Assembly: GCF_000969985.1 (NCBI RefSeq)
Contig: NZ_CP009526.1
Span: 2,852,001-2,916,000 of the forward strand
From: Methanosarcina barkeri str. Wiesmoor
GTDB taxonomy: Archaea; Halobacteriota; Methanosarcinia; Methanosarcinales; Methanosarcinaceae
Length of the DNA stretch: 64,000 bases
Direction: 5' to 3'
Below are positions 1 through 8,042 of this stretch, in pieces. Both the position numbers and the translations under genes were made by a program. The notes below the pieces were generated by a model. The model had not been told where the DNA came from, made no database searches, and was given only the letters and a program-made list of their open reading frames with translations. Each line of letters starts with the position of its first letter. The first letter of the stretch is position 1.

Positions 1-1903
1 CTACTAAGTCCCAGTCAAACCAGCTGGTCTCATTATCCTGGCAATAAGCATTGTTGTTGCCTTTCTGAGTGCGTCTGACTTCATCTCCCATGCAAATCAT
101 CGGAACCCCTATAGACAGCAACAGAATTGCAGCGAAATTTTTGATCTGTCTTTCCCGCAAGGTTTCGACCTCCGGGTCTTCGGTCTCTCCCTCAACCCCG
201 CAGTTCCAGCTTAAATTATTCTCAATTCCATCCCTGTTATTTTCCCCGTTAGCCTCATTATGTTTGTGGTTATACGAAACAAGGTCGTTAAGTGTAAATC
301 CATCATGGCAAGTCACGAAATTAACACTATTGATCGGAAGCCTTGATTCGGACTGGTAGAGGTCAGGGCTCCCGGCAATCCGGCTTGCAACCCTCCTTAC
401 AATCCCGGGATCTCCTCTTACAAAGCGGCGGATCTCATCCCGATAATAACCGTTCCATTCAGCCCACCTTGGGCCCGGGAAGTATCCTACCTGATTGAGT
501 GCAGCTGCATCCCAGGCTTCAGCAATCACTTTTATGTATCCGAGAGCATCGTCAAGTTCAATCTGCCATATAACAGGAGGATACTTCATAACCTTCCCAT
601 TGGTATCCAGCGAAAGGATAGAGCCCTCATCAAAACGAAAACCATCAACATGCATCTCTTTTGCCCAGTATTTCAAGCAATCAACTATCAATTTTTGGGA
701 AATCGGATGGTTGCAGCTCACTGTGTTTCCACAACCCGAGTAATTGCTGTAGTATTGCTCGTCAGGTTCCAGGAGATAATATATGCTGTTATCTATACCC
801 TTGAAAGAAAATACCGGACCCAGGTTGTCTCCTTCAGCTGTATGGTTGAAGACCACATCAAGAACTACCTCAATTCCAGCTTTGTGCAAAGCTCTTACCA
901 TGTCCCTGAATTCTTCCATATGAGCCCCATACTCAGGATTCACACAATAGCCGCTATGAGGCGCAAAAAAACATATAGGGTCATAGCCCCAGTATTGTTT
1001 TCTTCCGTCAAGGCTTGTTGCATCATCAAAATCAAAGACAGGCATTAATTCTACAGCTGTGATACCAAGTTCCTTGAGATATGGAATTTTGTCAATTACT
1101 CCTGAAAATGTACCGGACGCTGTAGCCCCTGATGTTGGAGATCGGGTGAATCCGCCTACATGTAGCTCATAGATGATGGTTTCATTCAGTTCTTGCAGCC
1201 TTTTTTTGCCGTAGAGCTTTTCGCCCATTCCGGGCATCTCATATATCTTTTCTGCAGTTACGTGACTGTTATTTCCCCATTTGTAGTGGGACATATCAAT
1301 TACCACGCTACGCATAGAAAACGCAAGGTTGTCTCCTGGCATGCAGGCTTTTTCTCTGTTCCAGAGTGTTTTGTTGTTTCCTTTAGAATAAGGATCTATC
1401 AGGACCTTATCTCCATCAAAACGGCATCCTCTGGAGGGATCAAAAGGACCACCTATTCGATATGCATAGTGGACTCCAGGCTTCAGGCCTCGCACATATA
1501 CATGCCAGAAGTGGAAGGTTTTATTAAGGGCAATACTTGTGGCTTCAGTGGTTTCACTATTCTCGGAAACCTTAACTGAGCTCTCAATATTTTCAATATC
1601 CTCGGAAACCTTAACTGAGCTTTCAATATTTTCAATATCCTCGGAAACCTTAACTGAGTTCTCAATATTTTCAGAATGGGTAAGTTCTCCAACTCTGTTT
1701 GTGTAAAGGATAAGAGCAGGGTTCAGATCATCACACTTATCAAAAAGCAAAAGTTCAACGTAATCTGCATGTTCGGAATAAATAGAAAAATTTACTCCAT
1801 TTTCATCAGGCGTTGCCCCAAGAGGATGTGGATATCCTCTTTCGATAATATAGTGATATTCCTTTAAATTCTGTTTGTGGTCCGTATATAATTCTCCTAA
1901 CAT
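1..1903 (-). CDS. glgX: Glycogen debranching enzyme, GlgX/isoamylase type (GH13), 5' part
   Basis: Cytoplasmic hydrolase of alpha-1,6 branches in glycogen-like glucan. The frame is open from an ATG at 1903 to the left edge (634 codons), so the C-terminus lies outside the window. Visible: an N-terminal isoamylase/CBM48-like domain (RGYPHPLGATPDENGVNFSI), then the GH13 barrel with DVVFNHTAEG, FRFDEG (predicted nucleophile Asp about 425), IAEAWDA (acid/base Glu about 462) and TCHDGFTL (Asp about 534), and the GlgX-typical GDEVRRTQKGNNNAYCQDNE. All catalytic residues are present. An in-frame repeat lies between the CBM-like part and the barrel. No strong Shine-Dalgarno precedes the ATG. A different type of debranching enzyme (GH133) is encoded at 31.9 kb. 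Function is confident; the exact start is less so. Confidence 0.93.
   Translation of the reverse strand, partial: MLGELYTDHKQNLKEYHYIIERGYPHPLGATPDENGVNFSIYSEHADYVELLLFDKCDDLNPALILYTNRVGELTHSENIENSVKVSEDIENIESSVKVSEDIENIESSVKVSENSETTEATSIALNKTFHFWHVYVRGLKPGVHYAYRIGGPFDPSRGCRFDGDKVLIDPYSKGNNKTLWNREKACMPGDNLAFSMRSVVIDMSHYKWGNNSHVTAEKIYEMPGMGEKLYGKKRLQELNETIIYELHVGGFTRSPTSGATASGTFSGVIDKIPYLKELGITAVELMPVFDFDDATSLDGRKQYWGYDPICFFAPHSGYCVNPEYGAHMEEFRDMVRALHKAGIEVVLDVVFNHTAEGDNLGPVFSFKGIDNSIYYLLEPDEQYYSNYSGCGNTVSCNHPISQKLIVDCLKYWAKEMHVDGFRFDEGSILSLDTNGKVMKYPPVIWQIELDDALGYIKVIAEAWDAAALNQVGYFPGPRWAEWNGYYRDEIRRFVRGDPGIVRRVASRIAGSPDLYQSESRLPINSVNFVTCHDGFTLNDLVSYNHKHNEANGENNRDGIENNLSWNCGVEGETEDPEVETLRERQIKNFAAILLLSIGVPMICMGDEVRRTQKGNNNAYCQDNETSWFDWDLV
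1558..1669 (-). repeat. In-frame 39-bp tandem repeat inside glgX
   Basis: Three near-identical units (1558-1596, 1597-1635, and 1636-1669 partial) encode a 13-residue acidic unit of the type SSVKVSEDIENIE. The unit length is a multiple of three, so the frame is kept. The repeat sits in the linker between the N-terminal beta domain and the catalytic barrel. Confidence 0.85.
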
Positions 1904-2287
1904 TTTTTGGGTTTCTGGAAGAATGCCTGAAGTTCTGCAAACTGCTACTCAGATCAAAATGTAACTCAGATAATCCAGCTTTTCAGTCGTTGACAGATTA
2001 CTTGCTAACCTGTTTACTTTATTTTTCTTCTTTTAAGCAAATAATTTTTGCTGCCTTTGTCTTGTCCATTTAGAATTGCGAAGAGAGCAATTTCACGAAA
2101 TTTCCCTTCCCAGCAGCCTATAAAAACTCATTATGTTGCTTTCAATACTTATCTATGGCTTTGTCTAGATTCATTAACCAGTTTACTTTCTGTAGAAATT
2201 CCGGAAAAATACCTATTTATCAATATACTTATTTATCAATGAAAGATTTATTTTCCTTTACAGATAGAAGCAGATGGAGTACCGGTT
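1904..2287. other. Divergent spacer between glgX and the ABC operon
   Basis: AT-rich spacer containing the promoters of two divergent units. No convincing gene is seen; the short open frame at 2048-2242 has no family features or ribosome-binding site. Confidence 0.5.
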
Positions 2288-3268
2288 CTGGAAGACAATA
2301 TCATAGAAGTAAATAACCTTGAATATTTTTTCGGCGAGATAAAAGCTGTCGATAACATCAGTTTTACGGTAAAAAAAGGGGAGATATTTTCTTTTCTCGG
2401 GCCAAACGGGGCTGGGAAGAGTACTGTAATTAATATTCTTACCACTCTCCTGCCTATGCAGAAAGGAAGAGTAACTATTGCAGGCTATGATTTGAGAACC
2501 GAGCCTGAAAAAGTCAGGGAATCAATAGGGATTGTCTTTCAGGAGTTAACTCTTGATAGGGATATGACTGTTCGGGAGATTCTTGAATACCACGGAAGGC
2601 TCTATTCCATGCCAAAAGTTCAAAGACAGGCGCGTGTTGACGAATTACTCAGTCTGGTAGAGCTTGAAGCAAAAAGGGATGTCCTGACAAGACATCTGAG
2701 CGGCGGAATGAAGCGCAGACTTGAGATTGCAAGAGGGCTCATGACCCGTCCGAGAGTGCTTTTCATGGACGAGCCTACAATCGGGCTTGACCCTCAGACA
2801 AGAATAAGAATCTGGGATTACGTAAAGGACATCAACCGGCAGGGCACAACTATTTTCCTGACAACCCATTACATGGACGAAGCCGACCAGCTCAGTGACA
2901 GAATAAACATCATAGATCATGGTGAAATCATTGTCACAGGCAAACCCTGGGAGTTAAAAAATGCGCTTGGTGAGGATCTTATATATCTCGAAACAAGTGA
3001 TAACAGGGGAGCTTCCAGCCTGTTAGAGAAACTTGATACTGTAAAAGGGGTTCGAGGCAAATCAAAAGGAATAATTGCCATGGTCAATGTGGACGGTACC
3101 TACCTGCTGCCTGAGATCATGGATAAACTTCGGAACGGGGGGATTAAGATCAGGGCCGTAAACCTTAAAAAGCCATCAATGGACGACGTTTTTGTCCATT
3201 ATACCGGAAGGGAGCTAAGGGATACAGGGACCGAAAAAACGACAGTGGTAAAACCAGGAAGGCGTTAA
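2288..3268 (+). CDS. ABC-2 type exporter, ATP-binding subunit (DrrA-like)
   Basis: ATPase of a drug- or lipid-type ABC exporter. Domains in order: Walker A GPNGAGKST (DNA about 2401-2427), Q-loop VFQE, signature LSGGMKRR, Walker B VLFMDEP, H-loop TTHYMDE, then a C-terminal domain of about 90 residues as in DrrA-like proteins. The Walker A lies upstream of the first in-frame ATG (2456), so translation must begin earlier, yet the frame back to the stop at 2240 holds no ATG, GTG or TTG. The start given is a CTG at 2288 preceded by GGAG 8 nt upstream (about 326 aa, normal for the family); ATA at 2264 is an alternative. The permease gene begins 3 bases after the stop. The start codon may have been lost by mutation. 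Confidence 0.85.
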   Translation: MEDNIIEVNNLEYFFGEIKAVDNISFTVKKGEIFSFLGPNGAGKSTVINILTTLLPMQKGRVTIAGYDLRTEPEKVRESIGIVFQELTLDRDMTVREILEYHGRLYSMPKVQRQARVDELLSLVELEAKRDVLTRHLSGGMKRRLEIARGLMTRPRVLFMDEPTIGLDPQTRIRIWDYVKDINRQGTTIFLTTHYMDEADQLSDRINIIDHGEIIVTGKPWELKNALGEDLIYLETSDNRGASSLLEKLDTVKGVRGKSKGIIAMVNVDGTYLLPEIMDKLRNGGIKIRAVNLKKPSMDDVFVHYTGRELRDTGTEKTTVVKPGRR

Positions 3269-3271
3269 TAG

Positions 3272-4108
3272 ATGCATAAAGGCTTTCTTACTATATACTG
3301 GCGGGACATGCTAAGGTTTGTCCGGTTCCGAACTCTCCTGTTTACATCCCTTGTCCAGCCTGCACTCTGGCTGGCTTTTTTCGGAGTAGCAATGTCAAAC
3401 AACTTTGAAAGGCTTACTGCAACCATGCCAGTCATTCCTGGAGTGAGGGCTGTGGGATACCTGACATTTATAGGTGCAGGCGTAATTGCCATGACCACGC
3501 TTTTTACAAGCCTTTTTGGGGGGACAGTGCTGTTATTTGACAAAAACTGGGGGCTTATGCGTGAGACCCTTTCAAGTCCTCTGCCAAGAATCCATATAAT
3601 CATAGGGATAGGACTTTCAGCCATGACAAAATCCTTTATCCAGGCCACTGTGATCCTGGTTTTTGGGCTCTTACTAGGAGTCCAGTTTTTTGAAGGTTAC
3701 ACAGCAATACAGGTTCTGGTTTCACTCTTTGGGATCATGCTTTTTATAGGAGCATTTTCTCTCGGGTTTCTTTTCCTTTCGGCTGCAATAGCAATAACAA
3801 TGGAAAGCCCGGAAGGAATGCAGGCTGTGATAACCCTGCTTACTATGCCTTTCTTTTTTACGAGCAATGCACTTTATCCTGCGAATTCATTTCCTCCCAT
3901 GCTCCGGGCTCTGTCCACAGTTAATCCACTCACACATCTTGTCAGCGGAATCAGGTATTTTGCAATAGGGAGCGAATTCTCGTCAATCGGGCTCCGCTAT
4001 ACCTACACTCAGGGAGAGGTTATTGTCTCCTTCCTGGCTCTCCTGGCTTTTGCGGGGATAATGTTTCTTATTGCGAGGTGGAGGTTTACCAAGGTCACAG
4101 TTACATAA
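3272..4108 (+). CDS. ABC-2 type transporter permease
   Basis: Membrane partner of the upstream ATPase, 278 aa with about six hydrophobic segments and the ABC-2 membrane family pattern: an N-terminal helix after WRDMLRFVRFRTLL, the loop LRETLSSPLPR-like ETLSSPLPRIHIIIG between helices, and a conserved TMPFFFTSNALYPANSFPP loop near the C-terminus. The gene lies 3 bp after the ATPase stop, so the two are surely one transcription unit. The substrate cannot be told from sequence; members of this group export drugs, lipids or polysaccharides. Confidence 0.9.
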   Translation: MHKGFLTIYWRDMLRFVRFRTLLFTSLVQPALWLAFFGVAMSNNFERLTATMPVIPGVRAVGYLTFIGAGVIAMTTLFTSLFGGTVLLFDKNWGLMRETLSSPLPRIHIIIGIGLSAMTKSFIQATVILVFGLLLGVQFFEGYTAIQVLVSLFGIMLFIGAFSLGFLFLSAAIAITMESPEGMQAVITLLTMPFFFTSNALYPANSFPPMLRALSTVNPLTHLVSGIRYFAIGSEFSSIGLRYTYTQGEVIVSFLALLAFAGIMFLIARWRFTKVTVT

Positions 4109-4142
4109 TTGCAATACTGTTTATTTTTAAAGCTGTAAAGAT

Positions 4143-4206
4143 AAAAGTAAAAAGGAAAAGTAAAAAGGAAAAGTAAAAAGGAAAAGTAAAAAGGAAAAGT
4201 AGGAGG
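4143..4206 (+). repeat. 13-bp tandem repeat running into a ribosome-binding site
   Basis: Four units of aaaagtaaaaagg followed by a variant unit aaaagtaggagg. The last unit supplies the AGGAGG that precedes the ATG at 4216. Confidence 0.85.
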
Positions 4207-4215
4207 GTAAACACT

Positions 4216-4476
4216 ATGGTCTGCACACACAGGAATATGATAAAAATAAAGAACATAGAGCAGGGCTCAAAGGGATGTGAGGAATGCCTGAAAAGCGGAG
4301 ATAGCTGGGTGCACCTGAGGATTTGCCTGACCTGTGGGCATGTGGGCTGCTGTGATCAGTCAAAAAATAAACATGCAACAAAGCATTTTGAAGAAACCGG
4401 GCATCCTGTAATCCAATCTTTCGAGCCAGGTGAGGATTGGAAGTACTGTTATATTGATCGCCAGTATCTTGAGTAA
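4216..4476 (+). CDS. UBP-type zinc-finger protein
   Basis: Small 86-aa protein made almost entirely of a ZnF-UBP domain: CTH near the N-terminus, CEEC, CLTCGHVGCCDQS and the His-rich HATKHFEETGHP, ending in WKYCYIDRQYLE. In eukaryotes this fold binds the C-terminus of ubiquitin; in prokaryotes stand-alone copies are common and their partner is unknown. AGGAGGG stands 9 bases upstream of the ATG. It follows the ABC pair at 107 bp, separated by a tandem repeat, so co-transcription is possible but not shown. Confidence 0.88.
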   Translation: MVCTHRNMIKIKNIEQGSKGCEECLKSGDSWVHLRICLTCGHVGCCDQSKNKHATKHFEETGHPVIQSFEPGEDWKYCYIDRQYLE

Positions 4477-4666
4477 AAGTATAACGCGAATGTCAGGTTT
4501 TCGAACAATATTAACCGGGTTTTGACTGTTAATTGTCACCCGTAGCGGTTGCCTATAATCATCCACGCGCAAGCCTTTGATAGCAACATGATTCACTGAA
4601 AGCAGCAAGTCATTATTGGAAATACATGAGGAAAATAACTTCTTTACTTATAGGTAAACTTTTTCG

Positions 4667-5749
4667 TTATATTACTCTAAAAACGCCGCCAGTACCCTGC
4701 TCGTTTGATGTATAGAGTTCTCCTTCTAGCGTATTGTTTGTGCTTTTAAAGCTATAGTATATTTTGAAGTCAGTATTCAAATTTTTATTGTTGCCTTGTA
4801 ACGTGTTATTTTGAGAATTGGCAAGGACAACTGAAAATGAATATCCACGTCTCACAATAGTGTTATTCAAAACTTTATTATTATTTGAGTTAATGAGACT
4901 GAGGCTGAAATAATTATGTAAAATCGAATTATTATTTAGCTCATTATTAGAAGACTCAGTGAAGTTCACGCCATCCCATAACTTTGCTATGGTGTTACTC
5001 ATTAATTTATTGTTGTCTGAATCTTCAAGATAGATTCCTGTTGCATTATTATCTAAGCCAACAAATATCCCAACGCCTGTGATATTGTTACTTTTTAATT
5101 GGTTATTATTAGAATTCCTTAGATAGATTCCAAGTGAATTGTTATTCACTTCATTATTTTCCAGGATATTCACCTTTGAGTCGTTAAAGTAGACTCCATA
5201 ATTGTTATAACTTAGTTTATTTCTAGTGATGTTGCCACCAGACCCACTATAATAGATGCCAGCTTTATCCTGTGACCCAGTTATATTGAAGCCGCTGATT
5301 GTCACATTATCCGCAGTTATGTGGAATACATCTTTTTCTGGGTCTGCAGCTTGAATAGAAGCATATGCAGATCCTCCTTCGTTTGAGCTTATAACCTTCA
5401 GCGGTTTGTCTACAACTAAATTCTCCTTATATAACCCTGGGTAAACAATAACAGTGCCACCAGAACTCACAGTGTTTATTGCGTTCTGTACTGAATCTCC
5501 TGGGTATATTTTAGCATCTATCGGATCATTGTCAATATTATCCAGATTATTTTTTACCGGCTCTCCGGAATGCAAGTCAGCATTTATTGAATTGTTGCTA
5601 ATATTGTCAAGAGATTTTTCAGGATATATTCCACTATACTTTGCATTGAAAGTGTAAAATATTGAGGCGACAAAAATTAACAATAAGATAATTATTAATT
5701 TTGTATTAATTTGTGAGAGATCCATAGTTATCAATCTCAAAAAATACAT
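4667..5749 (-). CDS. Beta-helix repeat (NosD-like) surface protein
   Basis: 360 aa with an N-terminal hydrophobic anchor (IIILLLIFVASIFY) and then a pectin-lyase-like parallel beta-helix: repeats of about 22 residues of the form NNxxGIYLxxSNNNxLxxN run from about residue 140 to 340. The segment IYPGDSVQNAINTVSSGGTV is the usual N-cap of NosD/PGF-type methanogen surface proteins. It is probably extracellular and membrane-anchored; ligand unknown. An internal ATG at 5725 (MDLSQINTK) is an alternative start. No neighbour suggests copper or nitrous oxide metabolism, so the NosD likeness is structural only. Confidence 0.8.
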   Translation of the reverse strand: MYFLRLITMDLSQINTKLIIILLLIFVASIFYTFNAKYSGIYPEKSLDNISNNSINADLHSGEPVKNNLDNIDNDPIDAKIYPGDSVQNAINTVSSGGTVIVYPGLYKENLVVDKPLKVISSNEGGSAYASIQAADPEKDVFHITADNVTISGFNITGSQDKAGIYYSGSGGNITRNKLSYNNYGVYFNDSKVNILENNEVNNNSLGIYLRNSNNNQLKSNNITGVGIFVGLDNNATGIYLEDSDNNKLMSNTIAKLWDGVNFTESSNNELNNNSILHNYFSLSLINSNNNKVLNNTIVRRGYSFSVVLANSQNNTLQGNNKNLNTDFKIYYSFKSTNNTLEGELYTSNEQGTGGVFRVI

Positions 5750-6222
5750 ATGGTAATTAAGGTCTCACCCTCTTAAGGTCTCACCCTCGTTGCCATTGCC
5801 TTTTTCCAATTTCCAAAAGTAATATAATAAATATTTGAATCCCAACAATCATTTATGTAAACATAAACTCTTATGTAAATATAAGCTTTTGAACCTATTT
5901 TTTAGAACCCATTATTTTTTAGAACCCATACATGTAACAGCGTGATCTCCGTAGCGGTTGGAATGTCCATTTTCTATTTCACTTTACAATAATTGAATTA
6001 TTCTTTATATGTTTTATGCAAAAAATATCTAATAGTGATACCCTGTATACCTTTACAAACATATTCATATATCTAAGACAAGTTCGTGAATATTAGCTCG
6101 AAGCCTCATACCAAAATTATATATAATACAAACAATTGCAGATTCTAAAACGAATTTGATTTTCAACATATATTACACTTGATTTTCGGAATTGTTGCCC
6201 TTGTAGGGTAGCCTCTTTATAG
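5750..6222. other. AT-rich spacer without a visible gene
   Basis: Contains a 16-bp duplication (ggtctcaccctctta, about 5759-5790) and further short repeats (atgtaaacataa/atgtaaatataa; tttagaaccca twice). No coding signal is seen. Confidence 0.5.
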
Positions 6223-6298
6223 AGCTCTCTATTTTTGATTTTCATACAGGGCTCTCAATGAAACCACAGGTTTCAAAAGAGGATAAAAATCGAGAGCT
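6223..6298 (+). other. Nested inverted repeat, possible structured RNA or leader
   Basis: AGCTCTCTATTTTT (6223-6236) pairs with AAAAATCGAGAGCT (6285-6298), 13 of 14 positions. A perfect hairpin GAAACC-aca-GGTTTC (6260-6274) lies inside. It ends 16 bp before a small open frame. Confidence 0.5.
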
Positions 6299-6314
6299 AT
6301 AGCCCTCAAAACGT

Positions 6315-6509
6315 GTGCTTCTTGGGATTGTTCTTTCAACAAGCACTATCTTCTATATACTTAACCAATGCAGAATTGCCCCAGATTTGAGCAGGCATAT
6401 CCAGGACGGGTACCTTGTAGCTCTTTACAGGCTTGCCACGAGGTCAAACCTGGGAGTTTGGGACTGGTCAACCCAGGCGGAAAAAGATCTTAAAAGGTAT
6501 GAGAATTAA
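6315..6509 (+). CDS. Small hypothetical protein or gene remnant
   Basis: Open frame of 64 aa starting with GTG; family not recognised. The C-terminal two thirds (QDGYLVALYRLATRSNLGVWDW) look like real protein, while the start lacks a clear ribosome-binding site. Skipping the MITE at 6549-6669 joins downstream sequence into a further open stretch (LSAHHYTYHKRLTTEEIEN), so this may be part of a longer broken gene. Confidence 0.3.
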   Translation: MLLGIVLSTSTIFYILNQCRIAPDLSRHIQDGYLVALYRLATRSNLGVWDWSTQAEKDLKRYEN

Positions 6510-6548
6510 TCAAGTCAAAATTAGGCTTGAGTGCCCATCACTACACCT

Positions 6549-6669
6549 TAGGACTTACGCAGTTGAACTGATAAATCAATAGCATTAAACCTCAAACTAT
6601 CTAAAACACGAGTTTTAATTACAATGCCTAATGAACTTATGATTCCGTACTTGAAGTGCGTAAGTCCTA
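6549..6669. mobile_element. 121-bp MITE with target duplication
   Basis: Terminal inverted repeats TAGGACTTACGCA (left) and TGCGTAAGTCCTA (right). The direct repeat CACCT lies immediately outside both ends (6544-6548 and 6670-6674), and the match extends to TACACCT if the terminal TA is counted. There is no transposase inside, so it would have to be moved in trans. The transposase family is not identified. Confidence 0.75.
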
Positions 6670-6846
6670 CACCTATCATAAGAGGCTGACAACCGAAGAA
6701 ATTGAGAATAACAAAAAGTTCATTCTCACGAGAAGAACTTCTTTTCAGAAACTTAATTTCCAAAAATATATCCCTTTTTTTATCCGTTTTATCTATTATT
6801 TAATAAAAAACAATTAGATAAAAATAAACTGATAAAAGGGATAGTA

Positions 6847-7557
6847 ATGAGTTTAGCAGGTCAAACAGCTCTTGTAACCGGGGGGAGCAAAGGGATAGGA
6901 AGAGCTATCTGCCTTGCTCTGGCAAAAGAGGGAGCAAACATCGTTATTGCAGCAAGGAATGAGAGTGAAATCAAAGAGATGGTAAATAAATTAAAAGCAA
7001 TGGGCAGTAAAGCCATGGCTGTCCAGGCTGACGTGCAGAATGAGGAGGACGTAAGACGCCTGATTTCAATGACAATTGACAAATGCGGCAGGCTTGATAT
7101 TCTTGTCAACAACGCAGGAGTGGCCTACAAAAAAAAGCTGGAAGATACCACCCTGGAAGAGTACAATCAAACCATGGACACCAACTTAAAAGGAGTTTTT
7201 CTCTGCACAAAGTATGCAATTCCATACATCAGGGAGAGCAATAATGGGAAAATCATCAATATATCTTCAGTAGGAGGATTACACGGGCTTCCGGATTTTT
7301 CTGCATACTGTGCTTCGAAGTTTGGAGTAAACGGCATAACAGAGTCCGTTGCTGCCGAGCTGGAAGGAGAAATAAAAGTCTATGCAATCTGCCCGGGCGC
7401 TGTGGATACGGATATGTACAGATCACTCTTTTCGGACAGACCTTCGCTCAAGCCAGAGCACATCGCAGAAAAGGTGCTGGAACTTGCCTCGCCTGATTCA
7501 AAAGTTACATCCGGGAAGATAATCGAGATACAGGCTCTTCCAGTCCCTCAGCTTTAA
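6847..7557 (+). CDS. Short-chain dehydrogenase/reductase (FabG-like)
   Basis: Classical SDR of 236 aa: nucleotide-binding TGGSKGIGRA at about residues 10-19, NNAG at about 88, catalytic Ser in ISSVGG, and YCASK carrying the Tyr/Lys pair. The arginine AARNESE after beta-2 suggests NADP preference. The substrate is unknown; similarity to 3-oxoacyl-ACP reductases is generic and archaea lack the usual fatty-acid synthase. A paralogue is encoded at 11061-11771, with shared stretches including the C-terminal MYRSLFS..P.LKPE. It stands alone between a MITE and an IS701 element. Confidence 0.88.
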   Translation: MSLAGQTALVTGGSKGIGRAICLALAKEGANIVIAARNESEIKEMVNKLKAMGSKAMAVQADVQNEEDVRRLISMTIDKCGRLDILVNNAGVAYKKKLEDTTLEEYNQTMDTNLKGVFLCTKYAIPYIRESNNGKIINISSVGGLHGLPDFSAYCASKFGVNGITESVAAELEGEIKVYAICPGAVDTDMYRSLFSDRPSLKPEHIAEKVLELASPDSKVTSGKIIEIQALPVPQL

Positions 7558-8038
7558 CTGTAAAAACCAAAGAGCGGGCATCCGGCAATTCTGGCGAACT
7601 TACAATATTTTTGTCATGTCTTACTGTATTCTTTTGCCAGAATTATTCTTTCTTCTTTAAACTTGTCTATTTTTTTATAAATTTTCCATTTTCTTTGGCA
7701 TGAAGGTACGTGATTATTTGTTTTGCACATACTCCCTTCTTCATTTTATCCCATAATTACGGTTATTTAACTCATTATTTTAATTCATTCATCAACCGAG
7801 AATATCGTGGTCTCAACAATCTTCCTCTTTTGAATATCTCCTTTTGATATCCGGTTGATATCCGGTCTAGTCTTCATACATCTCGTCATTTATAATAAGG
7901 TGCCATATTATCCTTGCAATTTTCCTTGCCGCTTTCTCTCATATGAATTAATGTAAAAACAGCCTCGTAAGCTACATTGTTAATAAAATGTAAAATCATC
8001 ATATTAATTTCCGATTAAATAGTAATATCATCTATTAA
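7558..8038. other. AT-rich spacer, no gene seen
   Basis: Downstream region of the dehydrogenase up to the IS701 target site. It holds several oligo-T tracts suited to archaeal termination (for example near 7670) and no supported coding frame. Confidence 0.5.
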
Positions 8039-8042
8039 TTAG

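Noticed and set aside
2048-2242. Short frame before the ABC operon as the missing N-terminus of the ATPase
   Set aside because: It is in another frame and its residues do not resemble an ABC N-terminus.
4360-4608. Minus-strand frame over the UBP zinc-finger gene
   Set aside because: Antisense to a well-supported zinc-finger protein and lacks motifs.
4667-5749. Nitrous oxide reductase accessory gene nosD
   Set aside because: Only the generic beta-helix repeat is shared; no other nos gene is present and the anchor is typical of methanogen surface proteins.
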